5,572 nt of DNA from Acidobacteriota bacterium (GCA_027297005.1 JAPUIN010000038.1:1-5572); one strand, 5' to 3'; positions 1 to 5,402 are shown, counted from the first letter of the stretch. Translations and numbers: made by a program. Notes: generated by a model not told the origin, from the letters alone.

Positions 1-205
1 GTTCCTGAAGGAGTTTGCGCCGATCTCTATCAAGATGGCGAAGGCTCAGCACCTCAGTCTGAATCCGTCGAAGCTGTCCGGAATGTGCGGACGGTTGAAG
101 TGTTGCCTGCGTTACGAGTACCAGCCATCCGGAGGCGACCCCTCGCTGTCGCCCGAGGCCGAACCGCTGCCACCGCGTTACGCCAGCGCCACCGCCAGGG
201 GCTGA
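1..205 (+). CDS. ricT: C-terminal end of RicT-like PSP1-domain Fe-S protein (5' partial)
   Basis: This open frame enters from the left edge (first full codon at 2) and ends at TGA 203-205, giving 67 residues. It begins [16 protein letters not shown] and continues with [23 protein letters not shown], the signature of the PSP1 C-terminal domain (YaaT/RicT family). The three cysteines at fragment residues 29, 34 and 35 match the conserved cluster. In Bacillus subtilis, RicT forms a complex with RicA and RicF that binds Fe-S clusters and affects RNA processing by RNase Y and developmental phosphorelay; whether that role holds here is unknown. The tail after the domain is short and rich in proline and alanine. 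The gene converges on rsmI with only 2 nt between the stops. In Firmicutes ricT and rsmI are also close neighbours but point the same way. The family call is firm, the function less so. Confidence 0.88.
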   Translation, partial: FLKEFAPISIKMAKAQHLSLNPSKLSGMCGRLKCCLRYEYQPSGGDPSLSPEAEPLPPRYASATARG

Positions 206-213
206 GGTCAGCC
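200..213. repeat. Perfect inverted repeat spanning two convergent stop codons
   Basis: GGCTGA (200-205), GG, TCAGCC (208-213) form a perfect 6-bp inverted repeat. Each half contains the TGA stop of one of the two convergent genes. As RNA it could fold as a 5-bp GGCTG/CAGCC stem with a 4-nt loop on either strand. On the + strand it is followed by a pyrimidine-rich but not U-only stretch, so it could at most be a weak bidirectional terminator. The symmetry is directly visible; the function is inferred. Confidence 0.35.
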
Positions 214-1098
214 GTTCTCGTCTTCCGACGGAATCCCGCGTACCCGCACCAGGTCGCGATAAACCTCCCGTCTGGGTAATCCAAACTGTCGGCAGACCTG
301 GCGAATCGCCTCCTTACGGGTTACTCCTGAATCGATGTGGCGGAGCACCGCGTTTCCCGGCGATTCGCCGGACGTGTCATTCCGCGCGCGTTCCGCAGTG
401 ACATCAGGATCCTGCCCGGCGATGACCAGCGAGATCTCCCCTTTGAGCAAGCGTTCGGCCAGGAGGTCGCCAATGCGGCTGAGGGTCCCGGTGAGGAATT
501 CCTCATGGAGCTTGGTCATCTCCCGGCCGAGGCAGACCTCCCGATCACCCAGGATCGCCTGCGCATCGGCGAGCATCGCCTGGATCCGGCGAGATGATTC
601 GAAGAACAGCAGCGGACGGGTCTCGTCGCGCAGCTGTTCGAGCATCCGCTGCCGGGCACCCTGGCGAGCCGGGAGGAATCCGACGAAGGTGAACGGGCCG
701 GCGGGGAAGCCGCATACCGACATGAGGGCTGTGACCGCCGACGCGCCGGGGACCGGCCGGACCTCGAAACCGGCCTCGCGGGCACGGCGCACCAGGAGAG
801 CCCCCGGATCGGACAACCCCGGCGTCCCCGCGTCGGTGACCAGCGCCACGCCGTCCCCCTCGGCCAGCATCGCCAGAATCTTCCCGGCCACACGAGATTC
901 GTTGAACCGATGGCAGCTGATCAACCGGGAGTTGATGGCGTGCCTGGTCAGGAGCCCCCGCGTCTTACGGGTATCCTCGGCCGCGATCACCCGACAATCG
1001 CGCAGGGTGGAAACCGCCCGTGGCGACAGATCGTCCAGGTTGCCGATCGGCGTACCGACGACGAACAGAGTGCCCGGGTGAACGGTTGGACCGGTCAT
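208..1098 (-). CDS. rsmI: 16S rRNA (cytidine(1402)-2'-O)-methyltransferase RsmI
   Basis: This 296-residue protein has the normal length for RsmI, the cytoplasmic SAM-dependent enzyme that methylates the 2'-OH of C1402 in the decoding centre of 16S rRNA. Visible tetrapyrrole-methylase-fold motifs are VGTPIGNLDDLS (14-25), AEDTRKT (40-46), VTDAGTPGLSDPG (87-99, SAM pocket), PVPGASA (115-121), GFLP (140-143) and GREMTKLHEE (191-200). ESSRR (167-171) replaces the more usual ESPHR. The C-terminal segment (about 257-284, SGVTRKEAIRQVCRQFGL onward) matches the small helical RsmI C-terminal domain. The ATG at 1098-1096 lies 12 nt after the nadE stop. It is preceded on the minus strand by GGGGG (1104-1108) with 5-nt spacing, which could pair with anti-Shine-Dalgarno CCUCC through one G-U pair. 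It is probably co-transcribed with nadE and has no promoter of its own that I can see. Confidence 0.97.
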   Translation of the reverse strand: MTGPTVHPGTLFVVGTPIGNLDDLSPRAVSTLRDCRVIAAEDTRKTRGLLTRHAINSRLISCHRFNESRVAGKILAMLAEGDGVALVTDAGTPGLSDPGALLVRRAREAGFEVRPVPGASAVTALMSVCGFPAGPFTFVGFLPARQGARQRMLEQLRDETRPLLFFESSRRIQAMLADAQAILGDREVCLGREMTKLHEEFLTGTLSRIGDLLAERLLKGEISLVIAGQDPDVTAERARNDTSGESPGNAVLRHIDSGVTRKEAIRQVCRQFGLPRREVYRDLVRVRGIPSEDENG

Positions 1099-1110
1099 CG
1101 ACGCCCCCGG

Positions 1111-1968
1111 CTAGCGACCCCAGTCACGCGGGTAACGGAAGTCGAGGTTCACCGTGCGCGGAGCGATCTTGGCGATCAGCGGTGGACGTCGTTTGAACTG
1201 GGAAGTGGTGATTCTCCGCGTGATGCGGCGCACCATCAGTCGCGAGAAGCCGGCCTCGATCGCCGCCGCCGGCGTTGCCCGGCGTCCGATCAGCAACGCC
1301 AGCAGGCGATCGATGTCGACATACCGGTACCCGAGTTCTGCCTCGTCCGTCTGTCCGGCCCAGAGATCGGCCGAGGCGGATTTCTCGACGATGGCGTCGG
1401 GGACCTGGAGATACCGGGCCAGTTGCCGTACCTGGGTCTTGTACAGATCGCCAAGCGGGTTAATCGCCGACGCCATGTCGCCGTGAATCGTTCCGTAACC
1501 GAGCAGAAGTTCGGTCTTGTTGCTCGTGCCGAGGACCAGAGCACTCTCGACCGCAGAGAGATCGTACAGGATCGACATCCGCTCGCGCGCCATCTTGTTC
1601 CCGCGACGGACGCGATCGGCGTTTCTCGTGCGGAGGTAATAGGCGTCGACCATTGGTGAAATGTCGATGGTGCGGGTGCGCACTTTCAGGCGACGCGCGA
1701 ACGAGCGCGCGTCGCGCAGGCTCTCGGGGCTCGAGGTGCGGTAAGGGAGCATCACGCACAGGACGTTTCGCTCACCGAGGGCGCCTGCCGCGAGCGCCGC
1801 CGCGGTGGCCGAATCGATGCCCCCGGACAGTCCGACGACCACCCGGCGTGAGCCTGCTTTCCGTACCTCGGTTCGGATGAACGCCTCCAGCAGTCGTGTG
1901 GTGGTCGGGCAATCGAGGCGGAGTTGCGCCGGGACCGAACCCGGGCCGGAGAGTGTTTGTGGGGCCAT
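1111..1968 (-). CDS. nadE: NAD+ synthetase, single-domain (ammonia-type)
   Basis: This 285-residue enzyme is predicted to adenylate and amidate deamido-NAD to NAD+, the last step of NAD synthesis. It is an N-type ATP pyrophosphatase: the P-loop SGGIDSA is at 48-54, ARERMSILYDL at 127-137, GTSNKTELLLGYGTIHGD at 147-164, INPLGDLYKTQVRQLARYL at 169-187, and the ADLWAGQTDEAELG block at 200-213. A basic KRRPP lies at 259-263. There is no N-terminal nitrilase domain, so it belongs with the ammonia-dependent or separate-amidase forms (about 250-290 residues) and not the fused glutamine-dependent form of well over 500. The frame stays open far upstream, across efp on the other strand, but all homology begins after the ATG at 1968-1966. 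The TTG codon at 2004-2002 lies in the predicted -35 box. No Shine-Dalgarno precedes the ATG, consistent with a leaderless mRNA. rsmI follows 12 nt downstream. Confidence 0.95.
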   Translation of the reverse strand: MAPQTLSGPGSVPAQLRLDCPTTTRLLEAFIRTEVRKAGSRRVVVGLSGGIDSATAAALAAGALGERNVLCVMLPYRTSSPESLRDARSFARRLKVRTRTIDISPMVDAYYLRTRNADRVRRGNKMARERMSILYDLSAVESALVLGTSNKTELLLGYGTIHGDMASAINPLGDLYKTQVRQLARYLQVPDAIVEKSASADLWAGQTDEAELGYRYVDIDRLLALLIGRRATPAAAIEAGFSRLMVRRITRRITTSQFKRRPPLIAKIAPRTVNLDFRYPRDWGR

Positions 1969-1974
1969 GAAACA

Positions 1975-2004
1975 AGGGTATGACGCGGCTGGAGAGGCTG
2001 TCAA
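1975..2004 (-). promoter_or_regulatory. Predicted sigma70-type promoter of nadE-rsmI
   Basis: Read on the minus strand, a perfect TTGACA (-35, 2004-1999) is followed after 18 nt by TACCCT (-10, 1980-1975), which keeps the key T, A and final T positions. Six nucleotides separate the -10 box from the A of the nadE ATG at 1968. Transcription would therefore start at or next to the start codon, giving a leaderless transcript. The -35 match is strong; the -10 matches only 3 of 6. Confidence 0.5.
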
Positions 2005-2025
2005 CGAATGCCGGGCGCTCCGGGG

Positions 2026-2061
2026 CGGCGCAAAGTCTGTTGCGGCGCCTCTCGGCGCAAC
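2026..2061. repeat. Direct and inverted CGGCGCAA repeats in the nadE/efp divergent spacer
   Basis: CGGCGCAA occurs twice in direct orientation (2026-2033 and 2053-2060), 27 bp apart start to start. The inverted core TTGCG lies between them at 2040-2044. GTTGCG (2039-2044) and CGCAAC (2056-2061) form a perfect 6-bp inverted repeat, and inside it GCGCC (2045-2049) and GGCGC (2054-2058) form another. The inverted repeats span the predicted efp -35 box and spacer, and the whole cluster lies upstream of the nadE -35. They could be an operator; no regulator is identified, and short GC-rich repeats can arise by chance. Confidence 0.35.
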
Positions 2062-2069
2062 GCTATAAT
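2040..2069 (+). promoter_or_regulatory. Predicted sigma70-type promoter of efp
   Basis: A perfect TATAAT (-10, 2064-2069) stands out in GC-rich surroundings. TTGCGG (2040-2045) at 18-nt spacing is a weak -35 with only the TTG conserved. Transcription would begin near 2076, leaving a leader of about 30 nt that includes the efp ribosome binding site. The position, directly upstream of a highly expressed translation factor gene, supports the call. Confidence 0.6.
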
Positions 2070-2106
2070 GAACCGTCATTCCACGACAAAGGAGATTTGA
2101 AGGCAG

Positions 2107-2667
2107 ATGATTCAGGCGACCCAGTTGAGACCCGGCATGGCGATCCTCCACGCGGGCAATATCTGCCGTGTGATGTCGGTGCAGCACATGACGCCCGGGA
2201 ACAAACGCGGTTTCGTTCAGGCGAAGCTCCGCAACCTCAAGAGCGGCAACAGCTACGAGCATAGATTCCGTTCCGAAGATCGTGTCGAGAAGGCCAGTCT
2301 CGAGGAACGTGAGATGGAATTCCTCTACTCCGCCGGAGATGATTTCCACTTCATGAATACCGAAACCTACGAGCAGGTGGCGCTGCCGCGCACCGTGCTC
2401 GGAAATGCCATCGACTTCCTGACCCCCAACACCCGGGTCAAGGTCGAGTTCCTCCAGGAGGAGGCTGTGGGCGTCGAGTTGCCAATGACCGTCGATCTGA
2501 AGGTCGTCGACACGCCGCCCGGTATGAAGGGGGCGACCGCCAGCAACAGCCCCAAACCGGCAACCCTCGAGACCGGTCTGCAGGTGCAGGTCCCGCAATT
2601 CGTCAACGTGGGAGAGATGGTCCGAGTCGACACCGGAGAGGGCAAGTACCTCGAGCGAGCCAAGTAA
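2107..2667 (+). CDS. efp: Translation elongation factor P
   Basis: The 186-residue product has the standard EF-P length and three-domain layout: a KOW-like N-terminal domain (about 1-65), a central OB domain (about 66-128, EMEFLYSAGDDFHFMNTETYEQ) and a C-terminal OB domain (about 129-186, ending TLETGLQVQVPQFVNVGEMV then RVDTGEGKYLERAK). EF-P binds between the ribosomal P and E sites and relieves stalling at polyproline stretches. The loop that reaches the peptidyl-transferase centre reads TPGNKRGF (29-36). Ungapped alignment to E. coli puts Asn32 where the beta-lysylated Lys34 lies, with Lys33 and Arg34 next to it, so the tip is not the standard PGKG form and any modification is uncertain. 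AAAGGAG (2088-2094) lies 12 nt before the ATG and GAAGG (2099-2103) 3 nt before. The gene is divergent from nadE and is probably co-transcribed with the FAH-family gene 10 nt downstream. Confidence 0.97.
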   Translation: MIQATQLRPGMAILHAGNICRVMSVQHMTPGNKRGFVQAKLRNLKSGNSYEHRFRSEDRVEKASLEEREMEFLYSAGDDFHFMNTETYEQVALPRTVLGNAIDFLTPNTRVKVEFLQEEAVGVELPMTVDLKVVDTPPGMKGATASNSPKPATLETGLQVQVPQFVNVGEMVRVDTGEGKYLERAK

Positions 2668-2677
2668 GCGACGCCCG

Positions 2678-3487
2678 ATGGCCCCCGCCGGTCGGATCGC
2701 GCGATTGATCGACGGGAACCGCGTATTCCACGCGCTTCTCGACGGCGAGCGGATACGGGAACTTCCCGGAGATCTTTCGGTCGGGTTCGGAAGGCCGGGC
2801 GCCGCCCGCCCGATCGGTGATGCGATCTGGTTACCCCCCTGCAGGCCGTCAAAGATCATCGGTATCGGCCGCAACTACCGGACGCACGCCGCCGAGCTTG
2901 GCCACGAGCCGCCACGCGAGCCTCTGCTGTTCCTCAAGCCGACGTCGTCACTGTTGCCGCATGGTGGGGTGATCCGCCTGCCGGCGGCCAGCCGACGGGT
3001 CGATTTCGAGGGCGAGCTTGCCGTGGTGATCAGCCGACGGGCCCGCCACGTCCCGGAGGACCGGGTGCCGGAGTATCTCTTCGGCTATACCTGTCTCAAC
3101 GACGTGACCGCGCGCGATCTGCAGAAAAGGGACTTGCAATTCACGCGGGCCAAGGGATTCGATACGTTCTGCCCCCTCGGGCCGTGCATCGCCACGGGAC
3201 TTGATCCCGGCGCCCTGTCGATCCGCACCCTGGTCAACGGCCAGGTTCGCCAGGAGTCATCGACTGCGCGGATGATCTTCGGGGTCGCCGTCCTGGTCAG
3301 CTATGTCTCGAGGATCATGACCCTTGAACCGGGGGATGTTCTGGCCACCGGAACCCCGGCCGGAGTTGGCCCACTGGCCGACGGCGATGAAGTGTCAATC
3401 GTGATCGATGGAATCGGCGCGCTGACCAACCGCGTTGCGATCGCTTGCGACACCGAGCAGGGCGCCGATCGGAGCGTTCGTCGATGA
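2678..3487 (+). CDS. Fumarylacetoacetate hydrolase (FAH) family protein
   Basis: This 269-residue protein is a compact FAH-fold enzyme of the FAHD1 / 2-hydroxyhepta-2,4-diene-1,7-dioate isomerase type. After a divergent N-terminal part (1-57) come IIGIGRNYRTHAAELG (60-75, lid region), LLFLKPTSS (83-91), FEGELAVVI (110-118), YTCLNDVTARDLQ (137-149), RAKGFDTFCPLGP (157-169) and LATGTPAGVG (222-231). Glu111, Glu113 and Asp142 are the expected Mg2+/Mn2+ ligands, and Lys159 and Thr226 line the active site. Family members cleave, isomerise or decarboxylate beta-diketo acids (acylpyruvates, oxaloacetate, homoprotocatechuate intermediates). No other aromatic-degradation genes are nearby, so a substrate cannot be assigned; oxaloacetate or acylpyruvate housekeeping chemistry is as likely as catabolism. 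The ATG is 10 nt after the efp stop with no clear Shine-Dalgarno, suggesting coupling to efp translation. It converges on the amidase gene with a 21-nt gap. Confidence 0.93.
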   Translation: MAPAGRIARLIDGNRVFHALLDGERIRELPGDLSVGFGRPGAARPIGDAIWLPPCRPSKIIGIGRNYRTHAAELGHEPPREPLLFLKPTSSLLPHGGVIRLPAASRRVDFEGELAVVISRRARHVPEDRVPEYLFGYTCLNDVTARDLQKRDLQFTRAKGFDTFCPLGPCIATGLDPGALSIRTLVNGQVRQESSTARMIFGVAVLVSYVSRIMTLEPGDVLATGTPAGVGPLADGDEVSIVIDGIGALTNRVAIACDTEQGADRSVRR

Positions 3488-3508
3488 ACCGCGGAAGAGC
3501 GCCGGACG

Positions 3509-4420
3509 TCAGGTGCCGCCCGGACCGCGTCGGCCTGCAGGGAGGGCGAGCAATCGCTGTACCTCGCGGGACAACAGCGGCAGACGTTCGTCCCGCAGCA
3601 GCGGAAAGGCGATGCGTGCCTGACGCAGGGTCGTACGCTCCAGATCGCAGACCAGGGTCTCTTCCTCGAGGAATCCTGCTTCGGCGATCAGACGACCGAA
3701 CGGGTCGTGCACGCTGGAGCTACCCCCGAAATTGACCCCATCCTCGAACCCGACGCGATTCACGCAGATCATGAATACGGTCTGCATCTGGGCCGTCACC
3801 TTGAGCAGGTCCCTCCAGGTGCGCCGGCTGGCCGGCTCCCCGGCCGATTCGAGGCCATGCGTCGGTCCGTTGGAGAGCACCAGCAGATAATCGGCCCCGT
3901 CCTGGGCCATGACGAGAGCCGTGGCAGGGTGCCAGAGATCCTCGCAGACCAGCATGCCGAAACGCCCGGTGCGGGCGCGGAACGCCTGCAGCGCGTCACC
4001 GGATGAAAAGTATCGGCCCTCCTCGAACATTCCATAGGTCGGCAAATACGCTTTGCGGTGGACGTGGCGGATCCGCCCCCCCTCGAGGAACAACGCGCTG
4101 TTGTAATAGCGATGCCCCTCCGACTCTTCGACCAGGCCGATCACCAGGGCGATGCGGCGGCTCAGCTTCAGGAGCGGCTCGAGAACCGTCGGGTCGTCAA
4201 TCCTGACGGCGACCTCAGCGACCAGGTCCTGGAGTCGGTAGCCGGTGAGGCTCAACTCCGGAAAGATGACGAGCTGCGCCCCCCGGCCGGCGGCAGCCTG
4301 CGCGACCCGTAGATGCAGCTCGAGGTTTCTGCGGAAATCGCCCAGCATCGGAGCAATCTGCGCCAGAGCGACCCGCAGTCGGGGTCTTGGAGGCGCGCCT
4401 GGTTGTCGCCTTGCAGCCAT
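3509..4420 (-). CDS. Nitrilase-superfamily amidase, probable glutaminase partner of NAD synthetase
   Basis: This 303-residue carbon-nitrogen hydrolase has a complete catalytic triad: Glu55 in FPELSLTGY (53-61), Lys123 in HRKAYLPTYGMFEE (121-134) and Cys159 in VCEDLWHP (158-165). LRVALAQIAPMLGDFRRNLE (15-34) is the usual first strand and helix. The LPTYGMFEEGRYF and CEDLWHP motifs resemble the N-terminal glutaminase domain of glutamine-dependent NAD synthetases more than omega-amidase or carbamoylputrescine amidase. The likely role is release of ammonia from glutamine for the single-domain NadE encoded about 1.5 kb away, but physical partnership is inferred. A general aliphatic amidase remains possible. 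The frame stays open upstream over the Memo gene, but homology starts shortly after the ATG at 4420-4418, which has AGGA (4432-4429) 8 nt upstream. The C-terminus (about 293-303) is a short Gly/Pro/Arg tail. Confidence 0.9.
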   Translation of the reverse strand: MAARRQPGAPPRPRLRVALAQIAPMLGDFRRNLELHLRVAQAAAGRGAQLVIFPELSLTGYRLQDLVAEVAVRIDDPTVLEPLLKLSRRIALVIGLVEESEGHRYYNSALFLEGGRIRHVHRKAYLPTYGMFEEGRYFSSGDALQAFRARTGRFGMLVCEDLWHPATALVMAQDGADYLLVLSNGPTHGLESAGEPASRRTWRDLLKVTAQMQTVFMICVNRVGFEDGVNFGGSSSVHDPFGRLIAEAGFLEEETLVCDLERTTLRQARIAFPLLRDERLPLLSREVQRLLALPAGRRGPGGT

Positions 4421-4448
4421 CGGAAAGGTCCTGATTTCAGAAGGCCGA

Positions 4449-4478
4449 ATCTTAGCACGCCGGGCTCCCGTGGAACAA
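4449..4478 (-). promoter_or_regulatory. Possible promoter of the amidase gene
   Basis: On the minus strand TTGTTC (4478-4473) and TAAGAT (4454-4449) are separated by 18 nt. The -10 matches 4 of 6 consensus positions and the -35 only the TTG. The predicted start near 4442 would give a leader of about 20 nt that includes AGGA (4432-4429). This is a modest match in the only plausible place. Confidence 0.3.
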
Positions 4479-4496
4479 CGCAAGTGTCCGGTTTTC

Positions 4497-4525
4497 TTTA
4501 CTTTGCCCTGATCTTCTGTTAGCAT
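4497..4525 (+). promoter_or_regulatory. Possible promoter of the Memo-like gene
   Basis: TTTACT (4497-4502) and TAGCAT (4520-4525) are separated by 17 nt and each matches 4 of 6 consensus positions. They lie in a locally AT-richer stretch (4491-4526) of an otherwise GC-rich spacer. Transcription would begin near 4532, giving a leader of about 42 nt. Confidence 0.4.
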
Positions 4526-4537
4526 CTGCGGCGCTCC

Positions 4538-4567
4538 ACGGGCACTGAAAGGACCCGTCTCGGGAGG
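4538..4567 (+). promoter_or_regulatory. Memo leader with RBS and two mutually exclusive short hairpins
   Basis: The Shine-Dalgarno GGGAGG (4562-4567) sits 6 nt before the Memo ATG and firmly supports that start. Just upstream, CCCG (4554-4557) can pair with CGGG (4561-4564), covering half of the Shine-Dalgarno. Alternatively CCCGT (4554-4558) can pair with ACGGG (4538-4542), leaving it free. The RBS is clear; the switch idea is speculative because both stems are only 4-5 bp. Confidence 0.4.
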
Positions 4568-4573
4568 CTTAAT

Positions 4574-5383
4574 ATGAGCCGTGAGCCCGCCGTGGCCGGC
4601 ACCTTCTATCCCGCCGATCCGCAATCGCTGCGGCGAGACCTCGAGAACTTGACGGAGGGGAAGCGTCCACCATCGAAACCGCAAGGTGTCGCGCTCATCG
4701 TCCCTCATGCCGGATATATGTATTCCGGCCCGATCGCGGCGGCGACCTTCACCGCGACGCATCTCGCCCGGCGGATCATCATCCTGGGGCCGAATCACAC
4801 CGGCACCGGAGAGCCGATCGCCGTCATGGAACGCGGATCCTGGCGAACGCCCCTGGGGGAGGCTCATCTCGACACTGAGCTGGCGAACGAGGTGCTCACA
4901 TCCTGTCGCGCCGCCCGGGTGGATGAATCGGCGCATCTCCGGGAGCACTCCCTCGAGGTGCAATTGCCATTCCTGCAATTCCTGCTGGGGGAATTCCGGT
5001 TCCTGCCGATCTGCGTCGGAACCTCGAGGCTTGATGCCCTGATGGATCTCGGCGCGGCGATCGCCAGAGTCTTAAAACGCTCGAGGGAACCGGTGCTGCT
5101 GGTGCTCAGCAGCGACATGTCGCACTACTTGCCGGCCACGGTGGCGCGGGGCGAAGATGAGCAGGCGCTCGCTCCGATCCTCGCCATCGATCCGGAGGGC
5201 CTGCACCGTGTGGTGACCGAACGACGCATCACCATGTGTGGCATGGCGCCGGCGGTTGCCGGCCTCGCGGCGGCGAGGCTGGTCGGAGCGACCGCAGCGC
5301 GCCTGGTCGCTTACGACCACTCCGGCACGCGCAGCGGTGACCATGAATCGGTGGTCGGGTACGCAGGGGTTGCGATCACCTGA
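4574..5383 (+). CDS. amrB: Memo-like protein (AmmeMemoRadiSam system protein B)
   Basis: This 269-residue protein is a full-length member of the MEMO1 family, which shares the fold of class III extradiol dioxygenases and LigB. Family hallmarks are PAVAGTFYPADP (5-16), IVPHAGYMYSG (42-52), LGPNH (71-75), EHSLEVQLPFLQ (124-135), SSDMSHY (179-185), TMCGMAP (220-226) and DHSGTRSGDHESVVGYAG (248-265). By comparison with human MEMO1, the metal-site residues His45, His75, Asp181, His184 and Cys222 are all present, so the metal pocket looks intact. In many bacteria and archaea this protein is encoded next to an AMMECR1-domain protein and a radical SAM enzyme, a system whose reaction I cannot state. 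Neither partner is in this window: the upstream neighbour is a divergent amidase and the downstream gene encodes an exported protein. The start is fixed by GGGAGG 6 nt upstream. Confidence 0.95.
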   Translation: MSREPAVAGTFYPADPQSLRRDLENLTEGKRPPSKPQGVALIVPHAGYMYSGPIAAATFTATHLARRIIILGPNHTGTGEPIAVMERGSWRTPLGEAHLDTELANEVLTSCRAARVDESAHLREHSLEVQLPFLQFLLGEFRFLPICVGTSRLDALMDLGAAIARVLKRSREPVLLVLSSDMSHYLPATVARGEDEQALAPILAIDPEGLHRVVTERRITMCGMAPAVAGLAAARLVGATAARLVAYDHSGTRSGDHESVVGYAGVAIT

Positions 5384-5385
5384 GT

Positions 5386-5402
5386 GAACCGGTGGCCGGT
5401 TC
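5386..5402 (+). terminator. Hairpin after the Memo stop codon (terminator-like, no U-tract)
   Basis: GAACCGG (5386-5392), loop TGG, CCGGTTC (5396-5402) form a perfect 7-bp stem beginning 3 nt after the Memo TGA. It is followed by GGGCGG and not by a run of T, so it is not a standard intrinsic terminator. It could protect the 3' end of the mRNA, slow polymerase or attenuate expression of the downstream gene. The structure is clear; the function is inferred. Confidence 0.4.

Noticed and set aside
335..1081. Plus-strand open frame of 248 codons antisense to rsmI
   Set aside because: Arg/Ser/Pro-rich translation with no recognisable domain, fully covered by a clear RsmI on the other strand.
910..1659. 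Plus-strand open frame of 249 codons antisense to rsmI and nadE
   Set aside because: It crosses the boundary of two real genes on the opposite strand and its translation shows no family motif.
1969..2874. Minus-strand open frame of about 300 codons in frame with nadE, running antisense across all of efp
   Set aside because: It has no homology-like motifs, opposes an unmistakable EF-P gene, and is expected in GC-rich DNA where the antisense frame of a codon-biased gene lacks stops. nadE homology begins only after 1968.
3474..3492. Possible terminator hairpin at the FAH stop (GTTC 3476-3479 with GAAC 3486-3489)
   Set aside because: Only 4 paired bases plus a bulged GC pair and no T-run; too weak to call.
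3488..3735. Small plus-strand frames following the FAH gene (for example from 3435 and 3445)
   Set aside because: They overlap the end of FAH or lie antisense to the amidase, lack ribosome binding sites and are Arg-rich with no motif.
4421..4978. Minus-strand extension of the amidase frame by 186 codons over the Memo 5' region
   Set aside because: It overlaps a clear Memo gene and its RBS, is low-complexity and Arg/Gly-rich, and lies outside the nitrilase domain. The ATG at 4420 has its own AGGA.
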